From Dipylidium caninum (taxonomy: Eukaryota > Platyhelminthes > Cestoda > Cyclophyllidea > Dipylidiidae): 64,000 bases of DNA. How positions within the stretch are numbered: position 1 is the first letter of the stretch; the number at the start of each line of letters is the position of its first letter. The notes beneath the pieces were generated by a model, which was not told where the DNA came from, searched no databases, and saw nothing but the letters and a program-made list of their open reading frames with translations. Below, piece by piece: positions 48,901 through 60,970 of the stretch. Made by a program: the position numbers and the translations under genes. The stretch covers positions 1 through 64,000 of the forward strand of contig QEYB01001312.1 of assembly GCA_017562135.1 (NCBI GenBank), written 5' to 3'.

Positions 48901-51900
48901 ATGGGACTTGATAAAAACACATCCGCTTCTTTAAATATTTGTACTAAGTTTAGGGATTTTACATCTTGAGACCCCGCCTTGTATATTTCTGCTTAATGTG
49001 AGGTTTAGGTAATTTGACCAGGGTTTTGGCAATGATGCAGTATTAAAGATAATAATTATTCGTGAGTTTAAATCCCTCTCTAGGCCTTTGTTGCTGTCTT
49101 CATCCCCACTCCATTTTATTGTGTGGCCCTTTCTCCCAAATATTCTTATCTTGTTTGCTATCTTCCCACGTAACGCTTTCCACTTACCATTCATTGGCTC
49201 ATCATCAAATTGTATGGTGGGGTTGGGCTCACTTTGTAGGCGCTTTCGAGTTAACGTCGCCTTCTTGGCCTTTTCCTCACGATCCTCCACATTTACCTCA
49301 CTCTAGTGGATACCACAGAGGTCGTTTGGGAAGAAAATCCTGGTGCAATAAGATAAGGAAGGGTCTGATAACTCTATTTCGCAAGGGGGCGGAAGGTGGC
49401 ACGATAGTGCACGGCACTTCCCATCACATCACCTCCAACGTGATGTGGAACCCGCTCCCAGAAACGGCGTGTCACACGAAGCTTCCTCGAACTGTACTTT
49501 GTAGTAGTAATTTGGAGGACGGGGAAAGCGCACACGAAGGTAGATGGCAGGGTGGTAGGAATGAGGCTTCTATGGAATGCTGAACAGAAAACAAAAGTAA
49601 AACAACCGTTTGGTCCTATTGAAGCATTTGCGTACAAAGTTTTAATTGACGTTATTCATGGGGGAATTCCGGGCACCGTCACGTTTCATGAGAGGGAATA
49701 TTTATCAGTTGTGTGCCTCCTACCCTGTTTTATCGGGACAAATTTTTAATACGATTTTCCGTTTCCTCTGATCCATTTCTTCAAAATTAGGTGGATTAAT
49801 TCATTTTTATTATATTTGTGCACACAGAATGAGTAAATTTTATGTTATTCGGAACCCCAACTAGTTGCTATGTCAGTGACAATTGTGTTGGGTTTCCTGA
49901 GCTTCACTATTTATCTTTCGTGTAAAAGTACTCTTCTGCCGTACTTGATGCCTTCTTTTCCTGCCCTCCTCTTCTGCCCGTTGTCCAATCCAGTGAATCG
50001 TTTGTTCCATTAGAGCATCATAACTTGAAAATCTTTTGAGTTTGTGCACAACGGACCTCAATCACAATGGCTTACACCTCTCGGAGATCGTCTCTTACCC
50101 ACTTTGAAACACGATTTTGGTCATTTTTGAACTGATTCCCATTACTTCTATTCATTTCTGCTAAGGTATAGACGCATGCTGCAATCTTAACGAAAATTAT
50201 ACGTGTTAACGTTGACGACGACGAGATTTGTGTAATTAGATAAAGCAGAAGCAGCAGTGGACACTTCCAGTAACTAGGCGATTCGGTCACTCCGTCTTCA
50301 TATCACCTTTCTGGCACTAATGTCAGACCTCCAGCACCTTCACACGCGAGTTGGCACATCTGCTAACGTGGAGGGAGGGGAGGTTTGTGTAGAGAAATGA
50401 GTCTGTAAGTCGTTCAGTCTACTCGGACGCACTGCATCACTTGCTCTGTCGTAACCTCTTACCGAGCCTTTCGCTTCCTCGATTTAGCGAAAAAATACTA
50501 CGTCCCAAGTTCGTAGCTTACCACATACACCATCTTTAGTGAGTTTGTCCTTAGCATAAGTTGCCTCGAAGAGGATAACATGTGCTACTATTTTCTTTGG
50601 GCAAAAGTCAAGATTTTTTCCATAAACAAACTATTCAGGACAAAAGCGGGGGGGGGGAGGGGGGCTGGCGGGGAATTGTGGTAAGCCGTTCGGAAGTGCA
50701 TTTCACTTCTCCATTCTCTGACAAGTCTACCATCCTTGTGGTTTAATGCAGACTTCGTAACATGGCGAGTCGAACACGCAGTCTAGGCCGAGGGAGAAAT
50801 AGCTTGCATTCCTTGCGATTGGCGAGCAGAAATGATGTGAGGTAGTGGTTGCCGTCGGCCATAACATTTTGCTCGCCAAGGTCATCTCAGTGCTCTTTAC
50901 AAATGCTCCTTTCCTGGCAGTATTGGCGTGACAATCGCACCGCGTGTGGAACTCGCAGCCATAACACTGCCGACACTTCATCGCCCTTATTCTACAGTTA
51001 TTTGGCTTGAACTCTTGTTTCCTCATTAGCATTCACGAAACAGAAAGGCACTCCGGAACAATAATATCTTAGAGGAAGTTAAATCTGAAATATGAAAAAA
51101 TCCTCTTCACACCCTTAAGGTAAATCTTCACAGGTACTGAAGTTTTTCGCTCTTGCTTCCCTTGTGATTGCTATTTGGGCAAATTCACACATCAGCAGTT
51201 AAATAGAGTGTTTGTGTTAGGGAAGGAGCTATTCAACTTTCAACCGAGGGATCCCATTTTTGTGCGTGCTACTCTCCTCCTCCCTTCTCCGCCTCTCCGT
51301 CCCACTCACTTGCGTGTGAAGCCGAAAATGACTCACTTTACTCGAACCGCCGTCAACATTACCTTTCCCTCCTCCCTCCCTTCCCCCCGCCATTCTAGGA
51401 AAAAGCATTTCAAATCCCTTTTTACCTAGCAAAGTCGGGATTCATCCTACTCTTAGGCCCCATGTTCGACACAAACACCCCTCCGGTCTTGAGGCCACTC
51501 ACTCTTATCTCGATTTTGAGACAGTGTATAACTGTCGGTCTCTAGGATTTCACCGCTCCTACGCTCTTGTTATGTGCTCCCACCCGCCTTTCATGCTTTC
51601 AACTATGCAAAGCTGCTACTTTGTATCTCAGAGCCTATTTTGTTTACGTAGTCGCATTCTTCATTCGTTTACTCAGACACACATTCATCATATCCTATTT
51701 GAATTCCCCTTTTCCTTCGATGACGCAAATACGTAGACTCAAATAATCTATCGGCTCGCCTTATTTCCCCTCTTTTTTCTGGTTATTAGGGGTTTCGTCG
51801 CCCACGCGCCTTTATTGCGGCTCAGGGTCCGAAAGACATAACTTTTGACGACTTCTGGCAGATGGTTTGGGATGAGAACTCCAATATCATCGTCATGATC

Positions 51901-54900
51901 TCCAATTTTGTCGAACGCGGTCGAGTAAGTTTCCACATGACCATTATACTTGAAGTAACAGGTTTCTTTGGCATGATTTATGTGATTAGGTTAGAGTTTC
52001 TCCTACGCCACCCCTACGCGGCATGCGTCTCTGTTGCTACTGTGATTTATAAACATTGACTGGGATGTGAAGTTTTTATGCCCATTTCACTTCTCCCTAC
52101 GGGAACAACAAATGATGACGATTGTTTGTGGGATCTGGCTTCTCTACTGTCAGGTCGTCTGATCCATTCAATCACTCACGAGGACAAATATGGTGATTAA
52201 TTTGTGTGAATTACTGGGTAACTGCACTTAAGAATGGAGAGGATTCTTTTCATCCAGTATGAAATACGACGGTAGTCGTTTCAATTCTGTCCTCTCTGTT
52301 CGCACGATTTCAGTTAAGGTTTGGTGCATCAAACCTCTCGTCCTCCCTTCTGCGAGAGACTTTTTTCCTCCAATTGGCATGTGCGTCTGCTCCTCGCTTT
52401 ACTTTTCTCCGAGAAATTCTTGCGTGTCACTTGAGATAACTTCTAAATGCGTATTCTATTTAATTCGCGATATAGGATTGTGCGAAAGATTAATTTGTCT
52501 GTTTTAACTGTAATTTTGATACTCTTATTATCCGAATTTGTTTGAACATGTGGAAAACGACCTTCTTTTTAAAATACATTTATCGTTACATTTGTATTGA
52601 ATTACTTCCAAACCCCCTATTCCGATTTGGAATTTTATTTCTCTGCTTTGAAAGCGAATGACCGAATTAGGACTCTCTCTTATTCTCGTATCAACCCACA
52701 AATCAGCCATCTCTCTTGGGCAGTGGACGGTGGTAGTTCATTTTCCATTTCCAGTATGTTTGCATTTGCGTAGGCCATTTTCATCTGTTTCCATTTACGT
52801 CCGCACTCGCAATGCGTAATGCCGAGGAGATGTGGGCGAGGGGTTGCAGCTCCTCCTCATATCTATTTGCATTAGTTATTGTCTGGTCTGTCCGCCCACG
52901 TCAATGTGTGTCAGTTTTCGACGTTGCTTAGTTTGTGAAATTTCTCGGGTCACACATCCCTCTGGCCAATTCACATGGCCAAACCTTTTTAGGAAAACAC
53001 AAATTGTGTACTTCCGTTGGTTAACCCCCAACATCACATCACCAATCCTGTATGGAAGTGTCTGCACATTGGGATGCAGTCTCCACACACCTGAGCACCC
53101 AGCCAAGAGTCACAGACGAGGCCGCGAGCCCACAAGCCCGTCTTTCGTCTGTCCCGAGCACCACCTCCTCATTCGCCGTTGTGATATGGTCCATTTGCAG
53201 CCCACTTTCCCCATTCGCTTAGTATTTAAGCAGTTGGAAAGCCTGTTGACTCGCGTCGTGTCTTCCCACCTTCCACATCCCACCTCCCCTCCATCCGCCC
53301 ACTTTGCACTTGGAGCACTGGAAGTACTCACAACCACCGGAATTCCATTTGGCAGAGATTCCCACTTCTGCTTCATGCCACTGTGCACTCAGTTGACTGA
53401 CCTTTCCTCATCGTTTGCTCTGAGCGCTCCTCAACCCCGCAAGACAGTCTCCCCACCTGAGGGCAACTTTCCGGTCCTGCAACGCCACGCCTTGCCGCAG
53501 TCTGCCCCACTCATGACCCCACACCAAGTGCTCCGACGTCTGACGTCTGTGTCAAATGACCACTCAGACAACTGCCGAAGGCGCACCTGTGCCTGCCTCA
53601 AGTGCTCACACTCTCCCTCCTCCTCCTCCTCCTCCTCCTCCTCCTCCTTCTCCTCCTTCCCCCCCACCAGTCACCCAAATCCAAAGGTGGTGTAGCTCTG
53701 CCACGCCAAGGCACGTCGTCCACAGAAAGGTGAAGACGAGGTGGAAAATTCCAACGAATGGGTGCAAACGCTCTCGAGGAGATGGGAGAAATCACAGGCT
53801 GTTCGGGTCAATGTGGTGCGCACACGGTCACATTGACGGGAGACGCATTTCACACTAAACATATTAAAGAGGCGATCGACTGGTTGGACTGACGGTAACC
53901 AAACACTGAAATGGCGAGTGAGTTGCAGACGAACTCATAGATGGATACAATTTTTAGATCTGTTTCAGTCGTACTGAGGTTCTCTCCCAATGTTCTACAT
54001 GGAGTTGACGATTTCCGTCTGATACTAACTCTTTGCACTCGAGGCCTTTTTGCTTGCTCGAATCAGCAACGCGAAACCATTTCGGACAAATTGGCAAATC
54101 TGTCTATAAGTACTCTAAAACCATTTATATTCTAACAAAAGTATACAAATAAAATTTAACACTTATTCATTTTCACATCGTCAGTATCAGCATCGACGAA
54201 TGCTACGCTCTGAAATTTTTTTCTTGTGCTATTTCGCAATACCATGTCCAAGATGTCTTCTAGTTTTATCGGGACACGTACCACGGTAACACGTCGCTTC
54301 CCACCTGCCTCCAGGCGAGTTTCGGTCAGAGCCAACCTTGTGGTCCCTTTTTGGTCCTTTTGGTACCGCGAAGCTCTCCATTTAGTCGAATATTTCCACG
54401 GAATGCGACGTGGACGCTCGCTCACGATGCCGTGATATGATCCTCTCAATTGTTCGTCAAGTGTTATTAAAAATCCAAAATGGCTGAGTAGCTCTTCCCC
54501 TTTGTAGTCTCTCTATTTTCTGCGATCCGGCAAATTTCCATGCCGAAGAAAGGTTTCGCCACAACCTCTTCTCACGTCTCTTGCTTCCTCGCCATCTCCT
54601 CCACCGTATTAGTTCGTTTCGTGAAGCAATCCGTCGAGAATCAACGTATACTTTCTTTACCCAAAGCAAAAAAATTGAATTCTTCCGAACTTGAGCTGAT
54701 CTGATCGTGACCCATACTTTAAGGGCTCAAAAACTTCTCAATTGCTATGTTCGTTGCCAGCACTGTTTCTAGCGAATTTTCTGTTGAGACTAACCTAACT
54801 GAGTTATGAATTGACTAAAAACGCGAGCCGAGCCTCCTCCACGAAAGTATTTCCGCGAGAATTGGCCTATCGCACATCGTAAATAAGCTGGCCGAGTTTA

Positions 54901-57900
54901 AAAAGACCGTAGCGCCGCAGCAGCGTCGCTTGAGTGGTGGGGGTTAAAAGCGCAACAAATTCTGCACTTTATCCACGCAGCTCGTTCTTTACGACAATCT
55001 CGTTGGTTTTATCGTGGCAAAAGTTTCCTCTAATTAGCATTTACTGCCATGGGTGCTGGTCCCTTCATCTTTGTTGGCCATAAGTCGGCTCAGCGTAAGT
55101 TCGCCTGATAAGACCTTTTTTTCATTCATTAGATTCCCATTCATGTGGTTCATCCACACTCTCATACTTTCTTTTGAAGTTTCCACTGCCATAAAATTTT
55201 GTGCGGCAACTTGTCTCACTACACCTTGGTGCGTTGAGCTTACAAGTGGGAAACAAAGGCCTCGTTAAACGACCTCCACTCTTGGCTCCTTTTAGGCATG
55301 TGGCGCCTTCTAAAATGGGGCAATTTGCGGCGTTACGGTGAATATTAATGCTACCATCTTGGCAAATCTGTCAAATTCAATCTCACATATCGCCAATCTA
55401 AGCACGCGCCCACTGGTCACTTGTGGTGACACTGACAGCGAATGCTAATGGAGAAAGTGCTTTAACGCGCGCGTGCGTGCATCCGCATTGCACTCACCAA
55501 TGGCGAAGCGTCCTTGAACAAGGTGCAAATCGCCAGTCCCATGGCCGTGAAATCGAACTAGTTATCCTCTCACTTTCTTAGCTTTTATGTATTTGAGCAA
55601 ATAAACTATCGGTTTAGGTTATTGGGAGAGGAGGTCGCTTTTGGCTTCCGATAGAATAATTTCAGAAGCGAGGCAGACTCCTCTCCCTCTTTCGGTAGTC
55701 GGGAACGAGTTTGCTGAGTCGCACTGGATACCCATGCTAAGTGGAACTGTCAGGGATAATGTCCAAATGAGTGTGATAGAATTAAAAGGTGCATCGCTCA
55801 CTTCCCCTTCCCTCAAACATTTCAAGGGAACTCCATTTTCAATCATTCGCTCTTAGTTTTCTATCCACTTACAGTTTGTTTTGCTTTTATTTCTATGAAT
55901 ATAATATGAAAAAACGTGTAGATTTATTACAACTTACTTAATCTGTTCGCCACTACATCCAGAATATGTTAATGTAAGTTAGTGTAAGAGACGCCACGTC
56001 CCAAAGCGTAGGCTGCTTTCATGCTTGTGTAATGGTTAAAGGTCTTTTAACTCACTCAACTTGAAGAGTTGCCAACTCCATCATCAGTGGATAGATTTTC
56101 AAGTTATTGAAAATTTCGTCTATTCGGTTAAAATATTGCAACAGAATTTCTTCATTGGACTTGGCTGATATTGTTTTCCTCCCTGCATTGACTTGCTCCT
56201 TTTCCTCTTAAATTTCTTTCTCTTTGACAGCCGTCATGTAAAGAAATGACGCTGCATGGTATTTCTCGCTCAAAATTTTTAGAATGGCGAGAAAATCATC
56301 CTGCCTCAGTGCACGATAATTGGTTAAACCCCCAATTTTTGCTTCAATTATGGTTTATTTGTCCCGCTTCTTCACTCGAAACTTTGAGATTAATTGGTGC
56401 AGCATTTGGCTCATTGTACCTTTAAATGCCTGCCGGAGTTGTGTTCCTTCGTACCTGAGCATACACTGAAGGAAATTTGACACGTACATCTTGTTCCTTT
56501 TGTCACCCTGAAAAGCTCTCATAAAGTCTGCGAGTTGAAGCCCACCTTTCTTCCCTTTTCCTTGACATCTCAAAGAAGAAAATTTTTCTCCTCACTTTAT
56601 TACTAAGTCTTCGTACCTTGCCTCCAGTCAAGCCCTCCGAAATTGGCATCGGTGCAACCGATTTGATGCATAGACTTTTTTCTGAAATCCCTTATCTTTC
56701 AGGCATTTGAGTCAAATTTTCGGTTTGATCTGAAGGGTTGTTGGGTTTGCTCATTTTTCATCTTTCCAGATGGGTTTTGCAAGCAGTATATGTATTTCTC
56801 GCCGAGGAGGCCATCAGACCTTCCGATTTTTTTGTGGGTTTTGAGGCTCTCGTCGTATGCCTGTGTCCCAAAAGGCATCTCATGCCACGATGAAGTGCAA
56901 ACGAGAATATTTCTGCTCTACTCTAGGAGATCTCTCCGTAAAAACCTTCTACCTCTTTCTTCAAATTAATATGCCTTTGAATAAGCACTTGCTTCAACTA
57001 AATTATTCCTCATTGACACCACCACGTCTCTGTTAATGATATTGAGAAGGCCTCTTAGAGTAATGTCTTGGGATGGTATGAACGGCTTATGCATTTACTT
57101 ACACCGGCGATGAGATGCGGCCACCTAGACCGTTGGTAGCTCTGATAAGTAATCTGCACTGCATTTTGTCTTCTGCAGCGAAAGTGCGACCAGTATTGGC
57201 CTTCCAGTGGACCACAGACGTACGGGAACATTAGCGTTCAAATGCTCTCCGAGAACTACCTGGCCTGTTACGTGGCCCGGGTCTTCTTGGTGAGAAATGT
57301 CAAGTGTAAAAAGGTATGTCCCTTCTCTGATTCCCAATATTCTCGTTCACTCGACAATCGAGGTACATAATATTCAACAAACGTAGTTGTTTATGCGATA
57401 GGTTGAACTCCTTTTTCACCATTTAAAAACGGATATAATTGGCAATTCTAGCGACTTGACGTGGTTTGATTGATTATTCTTAAAGTACAGTCACGTCGGA
57501 ACCATCCGTAACCCCTAAAACTCATTTTTTGGAGTTAGGTACACGTTTGCTTCAGGGTATTTTTGTTTCGAAGAGTAGTAATAGGAGGACAGATGTGTGA
57601 TCATATAATTCGCCTCAGTCGGGAGCGATATTTCAACCTGTACTGCATTTACTTATCTCTCAGTAGAATCACGCTTTTCCGTTTCGGAGATATATTTTTT
57701 CTTCATATATCTTCAATTTAATAATGTCACTTTTTATTCATTAAGGAGAACGCCCCCTTTTTGGGCTATAATTAATGGTTCTATTTGCGAATGAAAGGAC
57801 AAGGGGAGATTCGGGCTTTAATAACAAACTCTCCGCTCTCAATAATTTACTTTCTCCCCATGACTTTTATACTCGTCCCGCTCTATTGAGCGCAATTTGA

Positions 57901-60900
57901 GCATCTTCGGTTAACGACATCAATTTTGCTTGTAACCTTCCCCCAGCTGGAGCGTTGGATCTATGCGGGTCTTCTTTACTCAGAACTTGAGTTGGCCTGA
58001 TTGACCTTGAGGAGGTTTATCAAATTCGTAATTAATATTAAAGTGAAAGACCATCCCGATACTCATTCCATTTGGTCATCAGTGTGATTAAATCCGCTTA
58101 TCTTAAGTTATTCTTAAAATCCCTGACGCCTCGACTGCGGAGGCGCCGCCTCGTCGTGCCACGAGGAGACGACTTAGCATTGCTGGTCGCAGTTGTCTGT
58201 AACATTAGCAGTGGGGAGATGTTATGCTGAAGTTGAAATGGAGAAGGAAACACCACCTACTGATTATTAATATTATTCCTCTGTCCAAAAAGTGATTAGC
58301 ATCCAACATCAGGCGGTAACATGTCGAGGGCCGCCACAAGAGCGGGTGTATATTAGTGATGACTGGGTAGCGAATTACGTCACCTATAAACAAAGCATTT
58401 AATAACAACATCGACGACATTTGGGGCTTATTATCAAAAGTACCATGTGATTCGTTCTCCTCTATCGACGTCCTTCTCATTACGTATACTTTCAGCGCCG
58501 TAGGAACGGTTAGTATCTCCTCAAAACCAGTTCACATTTTTGCAAGAAACATTAAATTGACTGCCATTCTTTCATTTTTACTTACGGTGGTCTTATTATA
58601 AGCTTCAATACCACGTCTACTCAGTCCGCCTGCCAGTTCTCATCCGAACTCCCCGCTCCCCCTACCTCCGAGGTCCTTTTGTTTACCACCGTTTTCCTCG
58701 CTTGACGCAAGTGCACCCATGCTCGCCACACAATAAAATTTGGGCGGCGAGGAAAGGAGAGGTGAAGATGGGACTGACAGGCAGAGGGTGGGAGAGAACT
58801 GTCGCTAGTTGGGGCAGTTCGATGGCAGCGAAAGAGAAGCATAACACCGAGTAGTAGGTAGATGCCTACTTCGCCGAAACCTGGACAAGTTTCGCAATCT
58901 CAAGACGAGATTGCTCGCCGTTGGCGGTGTTTCCGTTAATTCGACTACACTCTCCCACGCTCGGACACACCCATGCAAACACACATCCACACACACAAAC
59001 GGAGTATTGCCTGGGCATGAGGCACGACAGGAGGGGGTGTCGACCAACACCACTGCATCCAGCTCCCAACGTGGGATGTGGATTAGACTGTGTCGTGTGC
59101 ACACACACACACACACACCCTCGTGGGTGGAGAACGGCGTGATTGATGGGAGGGGACGCGGAGGCGAGGCGAGGGGAGGTGAGGGGAGGTGAGGGGGACG
59201 TTGACGGGAACACAGCCGAGGGAGTCTGGCATGGCACAAGGCACTTGTGAGTGATGTAGACAAACTCCTGTGTTGCGACGGTATGCAAATGACTTCGCAG
59301 TAATTTGCTGAAAGGTGTCATCTCAAACTGACTAAACGAGGCGAGGGGTCACTCGTAGCGCCACCCCTGTGGCCTTTCTTAGCGTTCACTGTTGCACACG
59401 CACACACACAAACCCGGAGTGGCTACATTAAAGACGTCAGGACGGAATGAGTTTTATGAACTTCTTTTTAAAGTCATAAATTAAAGTTGATCGACTTCGT
59501 CCCTTTTTCGGGGCGTAAATATCGTTAAATGACCTTTAGACCGATTTTACGCTACGCAAATTGGGTGAACTTCAATTCCACTAATGTGTTCGAATTGATT
59601 TACAAGAGAGGCTTCTTTTCCCCTTTCGATTGCGATATGAAAAGACCTCATAAGGAGAAGAGATCTTGAAACTCGACACAGTGTCCGCAATTATTCGTCA
59701 ATGTTGCGTTTTCATCACTGAGAAGTAAATGATAGCTGGCGACTCCTCGAATACGAATGTTAGATAATAATTTTAGATGCTATTTTGACAATTGACTCTT
59801 CATATTGTTGAGGTGTTGTAACCGATAGACTGCAGAGAGAGAGGACAACCAAAACTATACACTGATGGCAAGTGTATGATTTTATTGTTACCAATGAGAA
59901 GAATTTGGCATATAAACTTCACTTAATGTTATTTTATTAACCATTGACAAGAAAGTGATAATAGGGACCTTTTTTTCTCCAAGGCAATGGGATTGCGAGG
60001 AATTTTTCTGTGTCGTTAAGACTAGCCTCACTGATTTAGTGGACGTCTTTGACTTGGATTAATCCGCGAAGGTGTTTCAATATGTAGATCATTTGCTCCC
60101 TAAACGAGATTTCAGAATGAATGCTATGGCTAATCGTCATCTTCACTGCATTGGTGAGTGCTTTTCGACTGGGAAAAGCGGACCTGTTATCTTTGAGATG
60201 TGTGCTTTAACGTTTATTACCAAAACAGTTTTACGTTTACGGTCGGTAGCGTGGGGGTTTGTGTGCGATTAATTGAGCCACCTTAATCTCTTACCTCGTG
60301 AACAAGTGCTAGACACATTTGTTTTAGTGTCAAGAAGTGCATTAGGGAAGGAAGGAGGACGAAATAAACCTTTTTAAAATCCCCAAACACCCAAAGGCAG
60401 GGTGGACAGCTTGGCCGAAGGTAGGGCCTATTGCCAAACTGGTTTAAATGGGCGATTCTCTCGATTGGGCGCCCAGTCAGGGAGACCTGCAAACAGGTAG
60501 TAGTTCTTATCACCCCATTTGCGCTCTTCAAACGAGCTTCCCGTCACGGTGAGCTTGTTGACTCTTGCAAACAGGCGGTAGTCGCGCCGCCTCGGAGATA
60601 TCCCCTTTTAGTCGTGCTTATATTGGGATACTCCACTGTCGTGTGTTTATTATTTCCACTAATATCCACATCGAAATGGCGGTGGTATTGTTATTATTCG
60701 GGCATGCCACTACTTGAAAACATCTTTCCAACACTTGTACTATATTTGGTTTGATGTTTGGATTTCTTTTCGGACGATGAAACCTTTCACTTGAATGTGA
60801 ATCGCTTTTTCGGCCTTCCAGTTCGCTAAGGAGAGGATAGTGCGACACTACCAGTATACCGACTGGCGTGATTTCGATGTCCCTCCATCCCCACTGCCCG

Positions 60901-60970
60901 TTTTGGTCTTCGTCAAAACAACCATCAAAGAGTGGACTCCGTCACGTGGGCCAATCATCGTGCACTGCAG
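36930..60970 (+). CDS. Receptor protein tyrosine phosphatase, R5 (gamma/zeta/99A)-like, 15 exons; continues past the window
   Basis: Single-pass receptor that should dephosphorylate phosphotyrosine. Exons: 36930-37035, 37104-37340, 37376-37496, 37536-37923, 37963-38184, 38229-38400, 38803-38993, 39060-39216, 39272-39404, 43618-43849, 45457-45550, 48660-48727, 51790-51924, 57179-57313, 60822-60970. All phases agree (846 residues so far). In order: signal peptide, Ig-like domain (exon 2; Cys in LPCPP and YSC), four fibronectin III-like domains (exons 3-8) with many N-glycosylation sites, a membrane segment IGGIIGAVFAIFLIFC (exon 9), Arg/Lys-rich juxtamembrane, then the phosphatase domain: KNRYTN, DYINANYVD, FIAAQGP, KCDQYWP, PLPVLVFV, PIIVHC. 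YDHTRV and the RKCDQYWP context match the R5 class. The WPD loop reads WRDFDVP: Asp kept, Pro replaced by Arg. The exon ends with the catalytic Cys codon (60966-60968); the rest of the signature lies outside. Confidence 0.93.
39405..43617. other. 4.2 kb intron of the phosphatase gene
   Basis: It separates the membrane-segment exon from the juxtamembrane exon. It holds repeat family 2 copy A, and a 13-base C run at 42495-42507. No other gene is supported. A large intron here could hold an alternative promoter for a cytoplasmic form, but I saw no direct sign of one. Confidence 0.6.
40753..41300 (+). repeat. Interspersed repeat family 2, copy A
   Basis: Matched in inverse orientation by 58826-59450. 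The shared part starts at CATTCCGTCCTGACG and ends near GGTGTTATGCTT. It includes a GT run (about 41074-41092), CCTCGCCTCG segments and long non-repetitive parts such as CAGTTTGAGATGACACC, so the match is not mere simple sequence. Copy B carries extra sequence in its middle. No terminal inverted repeats or coding frame are evident. It is probably a non-autonomous mobile element. Confidence 0.85.
53615..53660. repeat. TCC microsatellite
   Basis: A run of TCC units with a few interruptions, inside the intron between exons 51924 and 57179. It causes an artificial poly-Ser frame on the plus strand and poly-Glu on the minus strand. Confidence 0.85.
58826..59450 (-). repeat. Interspersed repeat family 2, copy B (inverted)
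   Basis: Reverse-complement partner of 40753-41300, within the intron between exons 57313 and 60822. It is about 77 bases longer than copy A, mainly through added sequence around 58975-59080. The outer parts of both copies are almost identical by eye, which suggests recent insertion or gene conversion. Confidence 0.85.

Larger units (their letters stand above)
43850..60821. other. Long introns of the phosphatase catalytic region
   Basis: Introns of 1.6, 3.1, 3.1, 5.3 and 3.5 kb separate the small catalytic exons. Nothing coding is supported in them. They hold a CT run (44611-44626), a G run (50648-50657), a TCC run (53615-53660) and repeat family 2 copy B. The long open frame at 52832-53695 lacks a proper start and domain and ends in Ser runs read from the TCC repeat. 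Confidence 0.6.

Noticed and set aside
52832..53695. 287-codon open frame in a phosphatase intron
   Set aside because: It starts at GTG rather than ATG, has no domain, and its end is poly-Ser from a TCC microsatellite; it lies between clear catalytic exons of the same gene.
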